Positions 43,783 through 53,349 are shown, counted from the first letter of the stretch. The stretch is 64,000 nt of DNA from Thiohalocapsa sp. PB-PSB1 (GCA_016745215.1 CP050890.1:2790001-2854000); one strand, 5' to 3'. Made by a program: numbers and translations. The notes: generated by a model not told the origin, from the letters alone.

Positions 43783-44595
43783 TCACCTGTGTAGAATCAA
43801 TTCCAGCACCAGCTTGGAGCCGAAATAGGCCAGGATCAGAATCACGAATCCGCTCAAGGTCCAAATGATGGCCTTGCGACCGCGCCAGCCCCAGACCCGC
43901 CGGCCCAGCAGCAGCCCGCCGAACACCATCCAGGCCACCACGGACAGCACGGTCTTGTGTACCAGGTGCTGTGCGAACATGTTTTCCAGGAACGCAAAGC
44001 CGCTCAGCAATGCCAGGGTCAACAGCAAAAAGCCGATGCCGATCATTTCGAACAGCAACGCCTCCATGGTCATCAGCGGCGGCAAGACGCGAATGAAGCC
44101 CCCCGGACGGCGCTTGCGCAGATAATGGTCCTGCACAGCCAGCAACAGTGCCTGCACGCTGGCCAAGGTCAGCAGGCTGTAGGCGAGCATGGACAACAGC
44201 ACATGCAATTTCAGAATCCAGCTGGCATCCTCGCTCATGAAATTCACGCTGGGATAGAGCAGATCCAGCAGCACGGCCACAGCCGCCAGCGGCAGGATCA
44301 CCAGCCCAAGATTTTCGATCGGTTTGCTCAGGCTTGAAATCAACAAGGACGAGACCACAGTCCAGGCCGCCAGCGACAGGGCGTTGAAGAACGCGAGGTT
44401 GAGTCCGGACTGGCTGAAGATGCCGCGATACAGCAGCCAGGTGTGTAATCCAAGCCCAATGAAACCGAGCGTCAGGGTAATCCGGCGCAGAGCCGCCTCG
44501 TTGCGCTCGACGTGACGAAATAAACGCCAGCCGATGAGACCGGCGCTGCTCAGATAAGCAATAATGCTGGCGATGGCAATCGTGGCATTGTTCAT
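43783..44595 (-). CDS. ypjD: CcsA/YpjD-family inner membrane protein (cytochrome c assembly-like)
   Basis: The 270-residue polytopic protein has about eight spans and the family's conserved regions WILKLHVLLSMLAYSLLTLA and RRPGGFIRVLPPLMTMEALL, plus a late histidine-bearing segment MFAQHLVHKTVLSVVAWMVF. These histidines correspond to haem-ligating positions of CcsA/CcmC relatives. The gene is divergent from ffh, an arrangement common in gammaproteobacteria. Its exact role in haem handling is unsettled. Confidence 0.88.
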   Translation of the reverse strand: MNNATIAIASIIAYLSSAGLIGWRLFRHVERNEAALRRITLTLGFIGLGLHTWLLYRGIFSQSGLNLAFFNALSLAAWTVVSSLLISSLSKPIENLGLVILPLAAVAVLLDLLYPSVNFMSEDASWILKLHVLLSMLAYSLLTLASVQALLLAVQDHYLRKRRPGGFIRVLPPLMTMEALLFEMIGIGFLLLTLALLSGFAFLENMFAQHLVHKTVLSVVAWMVFGGLLLGRRVWGWRGRKAIIWTLSGFVILILAYFGSKLVLELILHR

Positions 44596-44762
44596 GGCTG
44601 CGGATCATCGCACAGAACGAAATGTCGGGGAATCTATCTCTGCGCCTGTAATTCGTCGTTTGGGCTGTTCTTTCGCGCTGCCTTGATTTAGGTTAACCAA
44701 TTGTCGCGATGCAGCGGCCAAAACGGCCCTGCGCGACACGCAACCAAGTAAAGGGGCAACCG

Positions 44763-46142
44763 ATGTTCGATACGCTTCAGGAACGCTTCGGCGATGTAAT
44801 CAAGGGTCTGCGTGGCCAGGCCCGGCTGACCGAAGACAATATCAAAGACAGCCTGCGCGAGGTGCGCATGGCTTTGCTGGAAGCCGATGTGGCCTTGCCG
44901 GTGGTGCGTGGTTTTATCGAGCGCGTGCGCGACAAGGCGCTCGGTGCCGAGGTCACGCGCAGCCTGACGCCGGGACAGGTCTTGATCAAAATCGTCAACG
45001 ACGAGTTGACAACGCTGATGGGCGAGGCCAACGAAGGCCTGGAGCTGAATGTTCCGCCGCCAGCGGTGATCCTGATGGCCGGCCTGCAGGGTTCGGGCAA
45101 AACCACCAGCACCGCCAAGCTGGCGCATTTTCTGCAATTACGGCACAAAAAGAGCGTCATGGTGGTCAGCTGCGACGTCTACCGTCCGGCGGCCATCGAC
45201 CAATTGCGCACGGTCGGCACCGAGGTTGGCGCCACCGTGCATCCGAGCACGCCGGATCAGGCGCCGTTGGAGATTGCGCGTGCCGCGCTGGATGCCGCGC
45301 GCAAACAATTCAAAGATGTGCTGATTGTCGATACCGCCGGTCGCCTGGCCATCGACCAGGACATGATGCAGGAAATCCGCGCCCTGTATGACGCATTGTC
45401 GCCGGTGGAAACGCTGTTCGTGGTGGACAGCATGACCGGCCAGGATGCGGCCAAGACCGCGCGCGCATTCCACGATGCCCTGCCATTGTCCGGTGTCATC
45501 CTGACCAAAGCCGATGGCGATGCCCGCGGCGGTGCGGCCTTGTCGATTCGCGAGATCACCGGCAAACCGATCAAATTCCTCGGGGTCGGCGAGAAGACCA
45601 CGGCGCTGGAGCCGTTTCATCCGGATCGCATCGCCTCGCGCATCCTCGGCATGGGCGACGTCGTCTCGCTGGTGGAGGAGATACAGGACAAGGTCGATAA
45701 GAACAAGGCCGAAAAGCTGGCGCGCAAGATCCAAAAGGGCAAGGGCTTTACCCTGGACGACTTCCGCGAGCAGCTGCAGCAGATGAACAAGCTCGGCGGC
45801 ATGGCCAGCATGATGGAAAAATTGCCAGGCATGGGCCAGGTGCCGGAGCAGATGAAAGATCAGGTCAACGACAAGGAAGTCACCAAGCTGATTGCGATTG
45901 TCGACTCCATGACAGCGCAGGAGCGGCAGTTTCCGCAGATCGTCAAGGGCTCGCGTCGCAAGCGGATTGCCAGGGGCTCCGGCACCCAGGTCCAGGATGT
46001 GAACAAATTGCTCAAGCAGTTCATGCAGATGCAAAAGATGCTGAAAAAGATGAAGGGCGGCGGCATGGCCAAGATGATGCGCCAGATGCAGGGCAAATTA
46101 CCGCCGGGCATGGGCGGCATGGGCGGTGGGTTCCCGATGTGA
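44763..46142 (+). CDS. ffh: Signal recognition particle protein Ffh
   Basis: The 459-residue SRP GTPase binds 4.5S RNA and signal peptides of nascent membrane proteins. The N domain starts MFDTLQERFGDVIKGLRGQA. The G domain has GLQGSGKTTSTAKLA (P-loop), DVYRPAAIDQLRT, VDTAGRLAIDQDM (G3), TKADGDARGGAALS (TKxD, G4) and GVGEK (G5). The C-terminal M domain is methionine-rich (MQMQKMLKKMKGGGMAKMMR). ATG 44763 gives the standard N-terminus. Its stop overlaps the ureD start. Confidence 0.97.
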   Translation: MFDTLQERFGDVIKGLRGQARLTEDNIKDSLREVRMALLEADVALPVVRGFIERVRDKALGAEVTRSLTPGQVLIKIVNDELTTLMGEANEGLELNVPPPAVILMAGLQGSGKTTSTAKLAHFLQLRHKKSVMVVSCDVYRPAAIDQLRTVGTEVGATVHPSTPDQAPLEIARAALDAARKQFKDVLIVDTAGRLAIDQDMMQEIRALYDALSPVETLFVVDSMTGQDAAKTARAFHDALPLSGVILTKADGDARGGAALSIREITGKPIKFLGVGEKTTALEPFHPDRIASRILGMGDVVSLVEEIQDKVDKNKAEKLARKIQKGKGFTLDDFREQLQQMNKLGGMASMMEKLPGMGQVPEQMKDQVNDKEVTKLIAIVDSMTAQERQFPQIVKGSRRKRIARGSGTQVQDVNKLLKQFMQMQKMLKKMKGGGMAKMMRQMQGKLPPGMGGMGGGFPM

Positions 46143-46990
46143 TGCCCGCGCCGGCTCCTGGGCAGGCAGTCGCGTTGACAGCGGGTTGGCGTGCCGAACT
46201 GGAGCTGCGCTGCGAACGACGCGGCCAGCGTACGGTGCTGGCGCACAAGCGCCAGTTCGGTCCGCTGACCTTGCAGCGGGCGTTCTATCCGGAGGGCGAT
46301 CTATGCCATCTGTACATGCTGCACCCGCCTGGCGGGGTGGTCGGAGGGGATCGATTGTCCATCGATCTCGGGTTGCAATCGCGGGCCAATGCCTTGCTGA
46401 CCACGCCAGGAGCCGCCAAATACTATCGCAGTGCCGGTGCTGAGGCCCTGCTGGAGCAACGGCTGTCGGTGGCCGCCGGGGCTTCGCTGGAGTGGTTTCC
46501 GCAGGAGACCATTTTGTTTCCCGGGGCGCGGGTGCGCCTGCATACCGAGATCGCATTGCAAACCGGCGCCAATCTGATCGGCTGGGAGATGCTGAGCTTG
46601 GGGCGACCGTCTATCGGCGAGCGTTTCGACCCTGGTTATCTGCATGCTGGCCTGAGCCTGAGCCGAGACGGCCGGCCGCTGTTGCTGGAGCGTCTACGGA
46701 TCAGCAGTCCGCGGCATCTGGATGGCGCAAGCGGACTGCGTGGTCATCCGCTTGTCGGAACCATGCTGGCGACCGGCTGCGATGCCATCATGCTGGAGAA
46801 GGTGCGCGCCAGTCTGCAAATTCCCCATGAGCTGCTGTTCGGCATCACCCTGCTGGACGATGTGCTGGTTGCGCGTGCTCTCGGCCCTGCAATCGAGCCG
46901 ATGCAAGCTGTTTTCCGCGCGCTTTGGGCCGAATTGCGGCCCTCGCTACTGAGCCGCGAGGCCTGCCTGCCGCGGATTTGGTCGACCTGA
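46142..46990 (+). CDS. ureD: Urease accessory protein UreD (UreH)
   Basis: The 282-residue protein shows family blocks LQRAFYPEGDLCHLYMLHPP followed by GGVVGGDRLSIDL, then LLTTPGAAKYYRS, WFPQETILFPGARV and GWEMLSLGRPSIGERF. UreD helps UreF/UreG deliver nickel to apo-urease. The start ATG (46142) overlaps the ffh stop. Remarkably, no ureABC or other accessory genes follow; instead the gene runs into REP palindromes, so the rest of the urease cluster must be elsewhere or lost. Confidence 0.93.
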   Translation: MPAPAPGQAVALTAGWRAELELRCERRGQRTVLAHKRQFGPLTLQRAFYPEGDLCHLYMLHPPGGVVGGDRLSIDLGLQSRANALLTTPGAAKYYRSAGAEALLEQRLSVAAGASLEWFPQETILFPGARVRLHTEIALQTGANLIGWEMLSLGRPSIGERFDPGYLHAGLSLSRDGRPLLLERLRISSPRHLDGASGLRGHPLVGTMLATGCDAIMLEKVRASLQIPHELLFGITLLDDVLVARALGPAIEPMQAVFRALWAELRPSLLSREACLPRIWST

Positions 46991-47003
46991 GGCGATCGCC
47001 GGC

Positions 47004-47318
47004 CCTGGGAGCGCCGGCTTTCCAGCCCGCCCGTCTATGGCACGGCGCACTGGGAGCGCCGGCTTTCCAGCCGGCTCGTCTATGGCACGGCGCCCTGGGA
47101 GCGCCGGCTTTCCAGCCGGCCCGTCTTTGGCACGGCTCAAAGCCGTGCCAAAGACGTAGGAAATCGCGAAACCCCCTCAATCCCGAGCCAAATCCATCCA
47201 AGCTGAACATTCGGGAGAGAACGAGCCAAGCCGCAACAGCCGCAAAATCGCCTGCTGCGGGCATCAGGCGCAGCCGGCTGGAAAGCCGGCGCTCCCAAAG
47301 CCGGCGCTGCCGAAGGGC
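47004..47318. repeat. REP palindrome array A
   Basis: Three tandem units of GGGAGCGCCGGCTTTCCAGC followed by a CGGC or CCGC end start at about 47006, 47051 and 47096. A long perfect palindrome GTCTTTGGCACGGCT-CAA-AGCCGTGCCAAAGAC (47123-47155) comes next, then ~110 bases of linker and two inverse REP units at 47271-47318. The set repeats at 47943-48314 and 61541-61835, so it forms a composite BIME-like module. Confidence 0.85.
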
Positions 47319-47850
47319 CAATCAGCGGCATGCTCCACCAGTCCGGCCCTGACCGGGTTATTGTCGATGTAGCGCATAACAGCCGCGAGGTGCGCATCGT
47401 CGCGGATGTAACGGTCGAAGTAGTCGCGGTGCCAAAAGGTGCCTTTGCGCTCGAGCAATGCATTTGCCGCCCGGGCCGTGAAGCCCTCCAGGATTGCACC
47501 AGGTTTTGCAGCGGAAAGCCCGGCAGCGTCTCGATCAGTCCATGGGCGTGGTTGGGCATCACCACCCAGGCCAGGAGCCGGTAGCGCTCGCCGTCGAAAT
47601 GCAGCAATGCATGCTGCACCAGCGTGGCGATCTCCGGCCTATGCAGCCAGCAGGCGCCATGGCCGGCGTCGAGATAGTGCTCGATGCGCCGGAAACGCGC
47701 CACGTCGTCCCTCGCCGTCTCCGCCATGATCCTGCGCAGGACGGGCGTCGGCAGGGAATCGCCCAAGTGAAAGGTGACGAACTGCAGCAGTCCTGGCTGA
47801 TCGAGATGAGGCAGATAGCCGCGGGAATACCAGCCTTTGGGTTCGGCCAT
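47264..47850 (-). pseudogene. REP-associated tyrosine transposase, frameshifted
   Basis: From 47850 the minus strand reads GWYSRGYLPHLDQPGLLQFV, then the HUH-type motif WVVMPNHAHGLIETLPGFPL. Near ~47470 the frame shifts. The rest is read in another phase as GTFWHRDYFDRYIRDDAHLA, then NNPVRAGLVEHAADWPFGSA, with the RDYFDRYIR catalytic-tyrosine region of RAYTs. The C-terminus runs into REP sequence. It is flanked on both sides by REP palindromes that are its expected substrates. It differs in family from the two elements at 7.3-9.6 kb. Confidence 0.82.
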
Positions 47851-47942
47851 GCGAGGATCTCCTGTTGCGCGTTGCGCCGCCGATGGCGGCAACCTTGGGC
47901 AATCTTAACGCAGCGTTGCCGTTTGTGTTTCAGTCGGTGCAC

Positions 47943-48314
47943 TGGGAGCGCCGGCTTTCTAGCCGGCCCTGGGAGCGCCGGCTTTCTAGCCGGCCCTGGG
48001 AGCGCCGGCTTTCTAGCCGGCTCGTCTTTGGCACGGCTCAATGCCGTGCCAAAGACGTAGGAAATCGCGAAAACCCTCCAAATCCGAGCCGATTCCATCC
48101 GAGCTGAAAATACAGAGGGGAACTGCCAAGTCGCGCTGGCCGCAAGATCGCCTGATGCGGGCATTGAGCCCGCATCAGGCGAGGCCGGCTGGAAAGCCGG
48201 CGCTCCCAGCAGGCCGGCTGGAAAGCCGGCGCTCCCAGTAAGCCGGCTGGAAAGCCGGCGCTCCCAGTAAGCCGGCGCTCCCAGTAACCGGCGCTCCCAG
48301 GGCCGGCTGGAAAG
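47943..48314. repeat. REP palindrome array B
   Basis: Three units with the CTTTCTAGCC variant (47943-48022) lead into the palindrome GTCTTTGGCACGGC/GCCGTGCCAAAGAC (48024-48056). A linker follows, then the palindrome CGCCTGATGCGGGC-ATTGA-GCCCGCATCAGGCG (48149-48181), then at least four inverse REP units to 48314. Its right edge abuts the C-terminus of the WD40-TPR pseudogene. Confidence 0.85.
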
Positions 48315-49260
48315 TCATCGCCTGGATTCAACATCACCGGCATCGAGCCGTCGCCGGAACCGATCGATGCGCTCGGCCCAGCCGGGCTGGGCCGCGGTCA
48401 ATAGCGCGCGGTCGCGATCCAGAGCGTCGAGCGCCCGCGGCTGCTCGGGCAAATTCGCGAGGGCGCGCAACAAGGCCGCTGCGCCATCGGGGTCGCCCGC
48501 TAGATCGCGGGTCAGCGCCACCGTGAGGCCGATGTAGGCGCGCTTGCGTTCCGCGCTGTCGATGATGATCCGGGTTGCGCCCGTGCCGAAGATCCATTCG
48601 GCGGCGTCGTCGTCGGCGGCGGCGGGGTCGGATCCGGCCAGGTCGCGCAGCAGTTGCTCGTGGTGTTCCAGGGCGCGCTTCAGATCGCCGGCGCGGCGCG
48701 CGGCCTTGCCGGCGTCGAGGCGGGTCAATATTGGGCGCGGCGGGGCGCTCAACAGGTTCTCGTATTCGGCCAGCGCGGCCGGAAAGTCGCCCAGGTCCAG
48801 CAGCAGGCCGGCTAGATTGGTGCGATAACGGCGCTGGCCGGGGGCCTGCTGCAATGCCTGCCGATAGTGTCTCAGGGCGCGCTGCAAGTCGCCCTGCCGA
48901 TGGGCGATCTGGCCGAGGCCGAAGTGGGCATCGGGCAGCGTCGGGTCCAGGGCCAACCATCCGTCCATCCGGCGACAGCGCGGCGGCACCCAGCTTGCCC
49001 TCGTTGCCATCGCCGATGGGCGGGCGCAGCACCCTTGCCAGCCGGCCCGTCATCAGATCCCAGACGCGGGCGGTCTTGTCATCGGAGGCGGCGACCAGCC
49101 AGCGCCCGGCGGCGTCGACGCCGATGCGGAGGATCGGCGCACTGTGCTGCCCGGCCTCGATGCGCGGATAGAGTCGGTCCGGCGGCTCGGCGGCGGGCGC
49201 CGGCAATGCGGCGGCGAGCAGCAGCAGGGTTGTCAGGATCGAAGCATGGGCGGAGCGCAT
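48315..49260 (-). pseudogene. WD40-TPR protein collapsed by internal deletion and frameshift
   Basis: From 49260 the minus strand encodes a signal peptide (MRSAHASILTTLLLLAAALP) and one WD40 blade (APILRIGVDAAGRWLVAASD, then DKTARVWDLMTG) plus the start of a second (ALSPDGRMVG). In the next frame a TPR array follows directly (LPDAHFGLGQIAHRQGDLQR, ALRHYRQALQQAPGQRR), ending at 48315. A normal propeller needs about seven blades, so several blades are missing and the junction near 49000 is out of frame. The TPR half has no start of its own that is convincing. Confidence 0.7.
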
Positions 49261-49474
49261 CTGGGTGGCCCTGGGTGGTTGCTGATTACTGATTGCGATC
49301 TTGGCTTGTTTTGACCGCGACTCGACGACGAGCACCCTAGCTTAGTCGCGATTCAACAACAAGTCGTCCCACTCTTGTCGAATCGGGAAGTGCGCCAAGC
49401 GCGCCCGACGGGCACAGGCTGTCGTTCCTTCCGGCAGCGGCGTCGCCTTTGCGCCGGCGCCCCGCCTAATCGCA

Positions 49475-50104
49475 TCAGTCACCCCCACAGCCGCCTCCGC
49501 AGCCACTGTCTCCACCGCAATCACCAGCGCACCCGCTACCGCAACCGATATGACCGGCGCAGTAGTCTCCTCCCTGTTCGCAATTCAAGGAATAGTGGAA
49601 GCCATCGGGAATATCGAGCAATGCATCCATGGCAAACAGCAATGGCAAACGTTTCGGCGAGCGGGGCGAAATTTTTTCCCGAGCGCAGGCTACCCTCCAG
49701 GCATTTTTAATGCCCTGCTGCGCCTGGGTGGGACTGGACATGGCTTCGGCCGGGGTGTGATGAAGAAAGCGCCCCAGCGCCATTTGGCAAAATTCCTGAT
49801 ACTGCCTCGTAAACAAAATGAACTCATGCCACAGCAGGTCCACGGCCTGCGAAGGCATTGCCAACAGCTTGCGACCGGCGGTATTGCACATCAGAAAATA
49901 GTCGCGCAAGCCTTTTTCCGCCTGAGCGAGCTGTGCGTGGGTCAAATGCGGATACTGTCGATGCAGTTTCGTGCGCAAGGAGGCCGGGAATTCATAGTGT
50001 GTAATAATGCGCTCGCGCTTTTGTTGCCGACGTTTATGTTTGATCGTTGCCAGCAAAATGATGGCAAGGACGATGGCAACGATCATGCCAAGCAAGAACT
50101 CCAT
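49475..50104 (-). CDS. Glycine-rich-domain protein with Cys/Gly-rich C-terminus
   Basis: The 209-residue protein (ATG 50104; GTG 50122 is an alternative) has an N-terminal membrane span (MEFLLGMIVAIVLAIILLAT). The family signature SQAVDLLWHEFILFTRQYQE followed by FCQMALGRFLHHTP comes next, then a C-terminal tail with repeated CGG/CGS (HIGCGSGCAGDCGGDSGCGG). The W-H-x-F core is typical of GRDP/TIGR04222-type proteins of unknown function. It is divergent from the DGR target gene, with 206 bases between the starts. Confidence 0.72.
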   Translation of the reverse strand: MEFLLGMIVAIVLAIILLATIKHKRRQQKRERIITHYEFPASLRTKLHRQYPHLTHAQLAQAEKGLRDYFLMCNTAGRKLLAMPSQAVDLLWHEFILFTRQYQEFCQMALGRFLHHTPAEAMSSPTQAQQGIKNAWRVACAREKISPRSPKRLPLLFAMDALLDIPDGFHYSLNCEQGGDYCAGHIGCGSGCAGDCGGDSGCGGGCGGD

Positions 50105-50310
50105 AGGGGATTCCCAAATCACGCTGAGAAATCCCTTGAATTTAGCACATCCTCGAGCGTTCGTGAAACGGTAGGGTCAGGCAATGGGGCTAGGTTATTT
50201 GGTATTGGGTCGTTCCCTTTGCGCACGCTGCGTCTCAGCGGTGCATACCCCGCGACCCTGCCCGTGGCATAATGCTCCCATCGCCAGTCTGGGCAACGGG
50301 AGATCCCGAG

Positions 50311-53300
50311 GTGAAGAAGTCGAACGACAGGCCACATGATGCGACGGCGCGGCGCAACATATTGCTCGATATACTGCTGGTGTTCAGCGTCGGCACCGCC
50401 ATGGCGTTCTGCGGCCTGCTGATCCAGCGCGAGTATGGCTGGGATGCCTTGATGGCCTATTTAATGAGCGTGCTCGCCGGCCCGCCGGCGCTGCTCAGCA
50501 GCATCGACCTCTGGCGCCGGTTCGCATCCGCCGGTCCGCGCTCGGGCCAGACCGATGGCGAGGCCGCCGATCGCCTCGCCGACGCCTACCTCGCCCGTCA
50601 GGCCGAGCAGACTCAGATCCTGCCGATCGAGGCTATCTTCGGCGACGCCCAGCGGGCTGCCGGCGCCAAGGCCAGGCGTATCCTGCTGGCGCGGATTTAT
50701 GTCCCGATGGACCTGGCGGATCTCGGCGAGCTGGACCCCGAGGCGGTCGCCGACCCCGGGCTGCGCAAGCTCAGCTTTGCGCGCGACTTCGAGCGCATCG
50801 TGCCGGTCACCGACGCCCTGGCCCGCAGCATCGATGCCGGCGGCCCCTTGCGCGCGGTCTTGATCGGCGAGGCCGGCGCCGGCAAGTCCTCGGTGGTTGC
50901 CGATCTAATCCACCGTTGTGCCCATGACCCCGATTTCCATGCCGCCTTGCGCGGCCGTACCCTGCTGCGCTTCAAGCTCGAGGATCTGGCCGAACCCATG
51001 GCCGCATTGCCGGCGCATGGCCTGCATGACCAGGCCCTGGTCGATCGGTTCTGGCAGATTGTGGCCGAGCACATCGGCATGGCCGAGGGCGAGCACGACC
51101 TGGCCGTTGCCGCCGCGGGTCGGCTGCGCCAGCGGCTGCGCCAGCGCGGCCTGCTCCTGCTCGACGGCCTCGACGAAGTGCTCGACCCGGCAGCGCGCGC
51201 GCTGACCGCCCGGCTGGTGGCCGCCGTCGGCAATGACCTCGACCAGGCCGACTGCCCATTGCTGGTCACTGCCCGGCCCTATGTCTACCCTGACTGCGCA
51301 TTGGACGCCTTCCAGGTCTGGCGCCTGTTGCCGCTGGATTCGAACACCCAGATTCCGGCCCTGGTACGCAACTGGTACCGCGCCCTCGAGATTCCCGAAG
51401 GCCAGGCCAGTCACCTGCTCGCCGCGCTCACCGGCACCGGCGACGGCGCGCGCGCCGAGATGGCTACCCGTCCCTTGCTGTTGACGCTGTTGATCGCCGT
51501 CGCGCTGGAGCGCCAGCGCAAGGACCCGTCGACCCCGTTGCCCGAGGATCGTGCCGAGTTGATCGAGGCCGCCACCGAATTGTTCGTCAAACGCTGGTTC
51601 GAGCGCGTCGGCCAGGTCGGCCGCGGCCGGCTGTCCGCCGCGCTGATCGCCGCGCTGACCGAGCCGCGCTTGCGCCAGGTATTGGAGCGCGTCTCCCTGG
51701 CCGCCCAGCGCGGCCGACCCGAGCTGGACGGGGCAGCGGAGGTGACGGTGGAGGTCGCCGCCGACGCCTTCCTGCGCCCGCTGCTGCATTGCCTGCCGAC
51801 CGCGGTGCGCGGCGAGGCCGAGCAGGCCGAGCGCCTGATTCTGGAGCGCGCCGGCCTGCTGTTCGCGCGCGGTCCCGGTCCCGACGGCGAGCGCTATGGC
51901 TTCGTTCACCGTCAGTTCCAGGAATACCTGGCCGCTTGCGCATTGGTCGCCGAGGACGCCGGCGCGTTGGAACACAGCCTCGGCGAGCCATTGCGCCACA
52001 GCCCTGGTGCCTGGCGCGAGGTGGTCCGCTTCGCCGTACTCCGGCTGCAAGATGACCATGGTGCCGGCGAGGCCATCGATCTGGTCCGCGCCCTGCTCTT
52101 CGAGGACCGGTCCGCCGCGGCCTGCGACGATGCCTGCTTTCAGAAAGTCGTCGCCGCCGGCCTTGCGCTGGAGGATCTGCACAAGGCGCTGACCGGCAAG
52201 CGCCTGACCCCACACCAGCAGGCCGAGCTGGCCGACGCCAAGGCGCGCCTGGATCGTTGGTACCAGCGTCTGGTCTCCGATCCAGCTCCGGCCCCGCGCA
52301 CCCGGCTGGATCTGGGCCGCATCGCCGGTCGGCTCGGCGATCCAAGGCCCAAGATCGTCTCAACCGGCTGGACCCCGGACCCCGAGGCGGCGTTTTTGCT
52401 AGACCCGAAGCAGGACTTCGACTGGGTTCAGATCCCCACCGGCCGTTTCCGGCCGGGCAGCGACGAGGCAGAGCAGGATGCCTTCGATGACGAATACGGC
52501 GGCCAGCCGGTGGACCTGCCCGGGTTTGCCATCACCCGCGTGCCGATTACCTGCGGCCAGTTCGCCGCCTTCAGCCGCGGCGGCGGCTATGGGCCGACTG
52601 ACGGACCGGCACCGCAATGGTGGGCCGAGATTTCAGATCAGGCCGTCGCCTGGTGGCATGGACAAAATCCTGGCCTGGAGCAATACTGCGCGGACCCGGA
52701 CTTTAAGCAGCACGCCGAGGCGTACCGCCGCTGGGTTGCCCAGCGCAAGGCCAAACACCGCCGCCGCCCCTGGTTCGAGGGCGACCCGCGCTATGCCGAC
52801 TGGCTATTGCCCAATCATCCCCTCATCGGTGTCAGTTGGTACGAGGCCATGGCCTTTTGCGGCTGGCTGACGGCGCATTGGCGCGACCGCGACCTGCTTG
52901 CCGACAATGAACTGATCCGCCTGCCGACGGAGATCGAATGGGAGCGCGCCGCCCGCGGCTTGGCCCGCCGGCGCTGGCCCTGGGGCGACCACTGGCGCCC
53001 GGATGCCGCCAATACCGAGGAGGCCGAAGTGCAGGCGACCACCGCCGTCGGCCTGTTTCCGGCAGCTTCGCCGGAGGGGCTGCTGGACATGGCCGGCAAT
53101 GTCTGGGAATGGACGACGACGCGCTGGGGGCCGACGATCGGCGAGCCCGCCTTTGGCTGGCCGTGGAAACCGGATGACGAGCGCGATGATCCGCGCGGCA
53201 CCGATCTGCGTGTTGTGCGGGGCGGCTCTTGGACGAACACGCCGCGTGGTTGTCGGTGCGCCTATCGCTTCAGGGACTATCCCTACAACTGGCACCTCGA

Positions 53301-53349
53301 TTTGGGATTTCGCGTGGCTCGAGTCGCCCTGGCCCATTCTGATTTCTGA
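50311..53349 (+). CDS. DGR target 1: membrane NACHT NTPase fused to FGE/C-type-lectin domain
   Basis: GTG 50311 is preferred (GGGAG eight bases upstream); ATG 50272 lacks a site. The ~1012-residue protein has two N-terminal spans (ILLDILLVFSVGTAMAFCGL, YLMSVLAGPPALLSSI). A NACHT-type STAND NTPase follows, with Walker A GEAGAGKSS (~residue 198), Walker B LLLLDGLDEVLD and the VTARPYVYP sensor. A helical region comes next, then an FGE-sulfatase/CLec domain from ~residue 705 (WVQIPTGRF, IGVSWYEAMAFCGWL, RLPTEIEWERAARG, GNVWEWTTTRWG, RVVRGGSW). The last ~35 residues contain variable repeat VR1. The FGE catalytic cysteine pair is absent, so binding rather than oxidation is expected. It is a likely ligand-diversified sensor. 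Confidence 0.9.
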   Translation: MKKSNDRPHDATARRNILLDILLVFSVGTAMAFCGLLIQREYGWDALMAYLMSVLAGPPALLSSIDLWRRFASAGPRSGQTDGEAADRLADAYLARQAEQTQILPIEAIFGDAQRAAGAKARRILLARIYVPMDLADLGELDPEAVADPGLRKLSFARDFERIVPVTDALARSIDAGGPLRAVLIGEAGAGKSSVVADLIHRCAHDPDFHAALRGRTLLRFKLEDLAEPMAALPAHGLHDQALVDRFWQIVAEHIGMAEGEHDLAVAAAGRLRQRLRQRGLLLLDGLDEVLDPAARALTARLVAAVGNDLDQADCPLLVTARPYVYPDCALDAFQVWRLLPLDSNTQIPALVRNWYRALEIPEGQASHLLAALTGTGDGARAEMATRPLLLTLLIAVALERQRKDPSTPLPEDRAELIEAATELFVKRWFERVGQVGRGRLSAALIAALTEPRLRQVLERVSLAAQRGRPELDGAAEVTVEVAADAFLRPLLHCLPTAVRGEAEQAERLILERAGLLFARGPGPDGERYGFVHRQFQEYLAACALVAEDAGALEHSLGEPLRHSPGAWREVVRFAVLRLQDDHGAGEAIDLVRALLFEDRSAAACDDACFQKVVAAGLALEDLHKALTGKRLTPHQQAELADAKARLDRWYQRLVSDPAPAPRTRLDLGRIAGRLGDPRPKIVSTGWTPDPEAAFLLDPKQDFDWVQIPTGRFRPGSDEAEQDAFDDEYGGQPVDLPGFAITRVPITCGQFAAFSRGGGYGPTDGPAPQWWAEISDQAVAWWHGQNPGLEQYCADPDFKQHAEAYRRWVAQRKAKHRRRPWFEGDPRYADWLLPNHPLIGVSWYEAMAFCGWLTAHWRDRDLLADNELIRLPTEIEWERAARGLARRRWPWGDHWRPDAANTEEAEVQATTAVGLFPAASPEGLLDMAGNVWEWTTTRWGPTIGEPAFGWPWKPDDERDDPRGTDLRVVRGGSWTNTPRGCRCAYRFRDYPYNWHLDLGFRVARVALAHSDF
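53240..53325 (+). repeat. DGR variable repeat VR1
   Basis: It aligns without gaps to the TR at 56459-56544. It differs at ten positions, every one an A in the TR (to T, G or C). In protein terms the template NRNNPNNWNNN has become FRDYPYNWHLD, plus D to G upstream. The unvaried end GGATTTCGCGTGGCTCGAG acts as the homologous 3' anchor, near the gene's end. Confidence 0.95.

Noticed and set aside
43742..44608. Longer minus-strand frame (288 codons) overlapping ccsA
   Set aside because: Rich in Arg/Gly/Gln, no hydrophobic spans; the 43783-44595 frame has the CcsA/YpjD motifs and a terminator.
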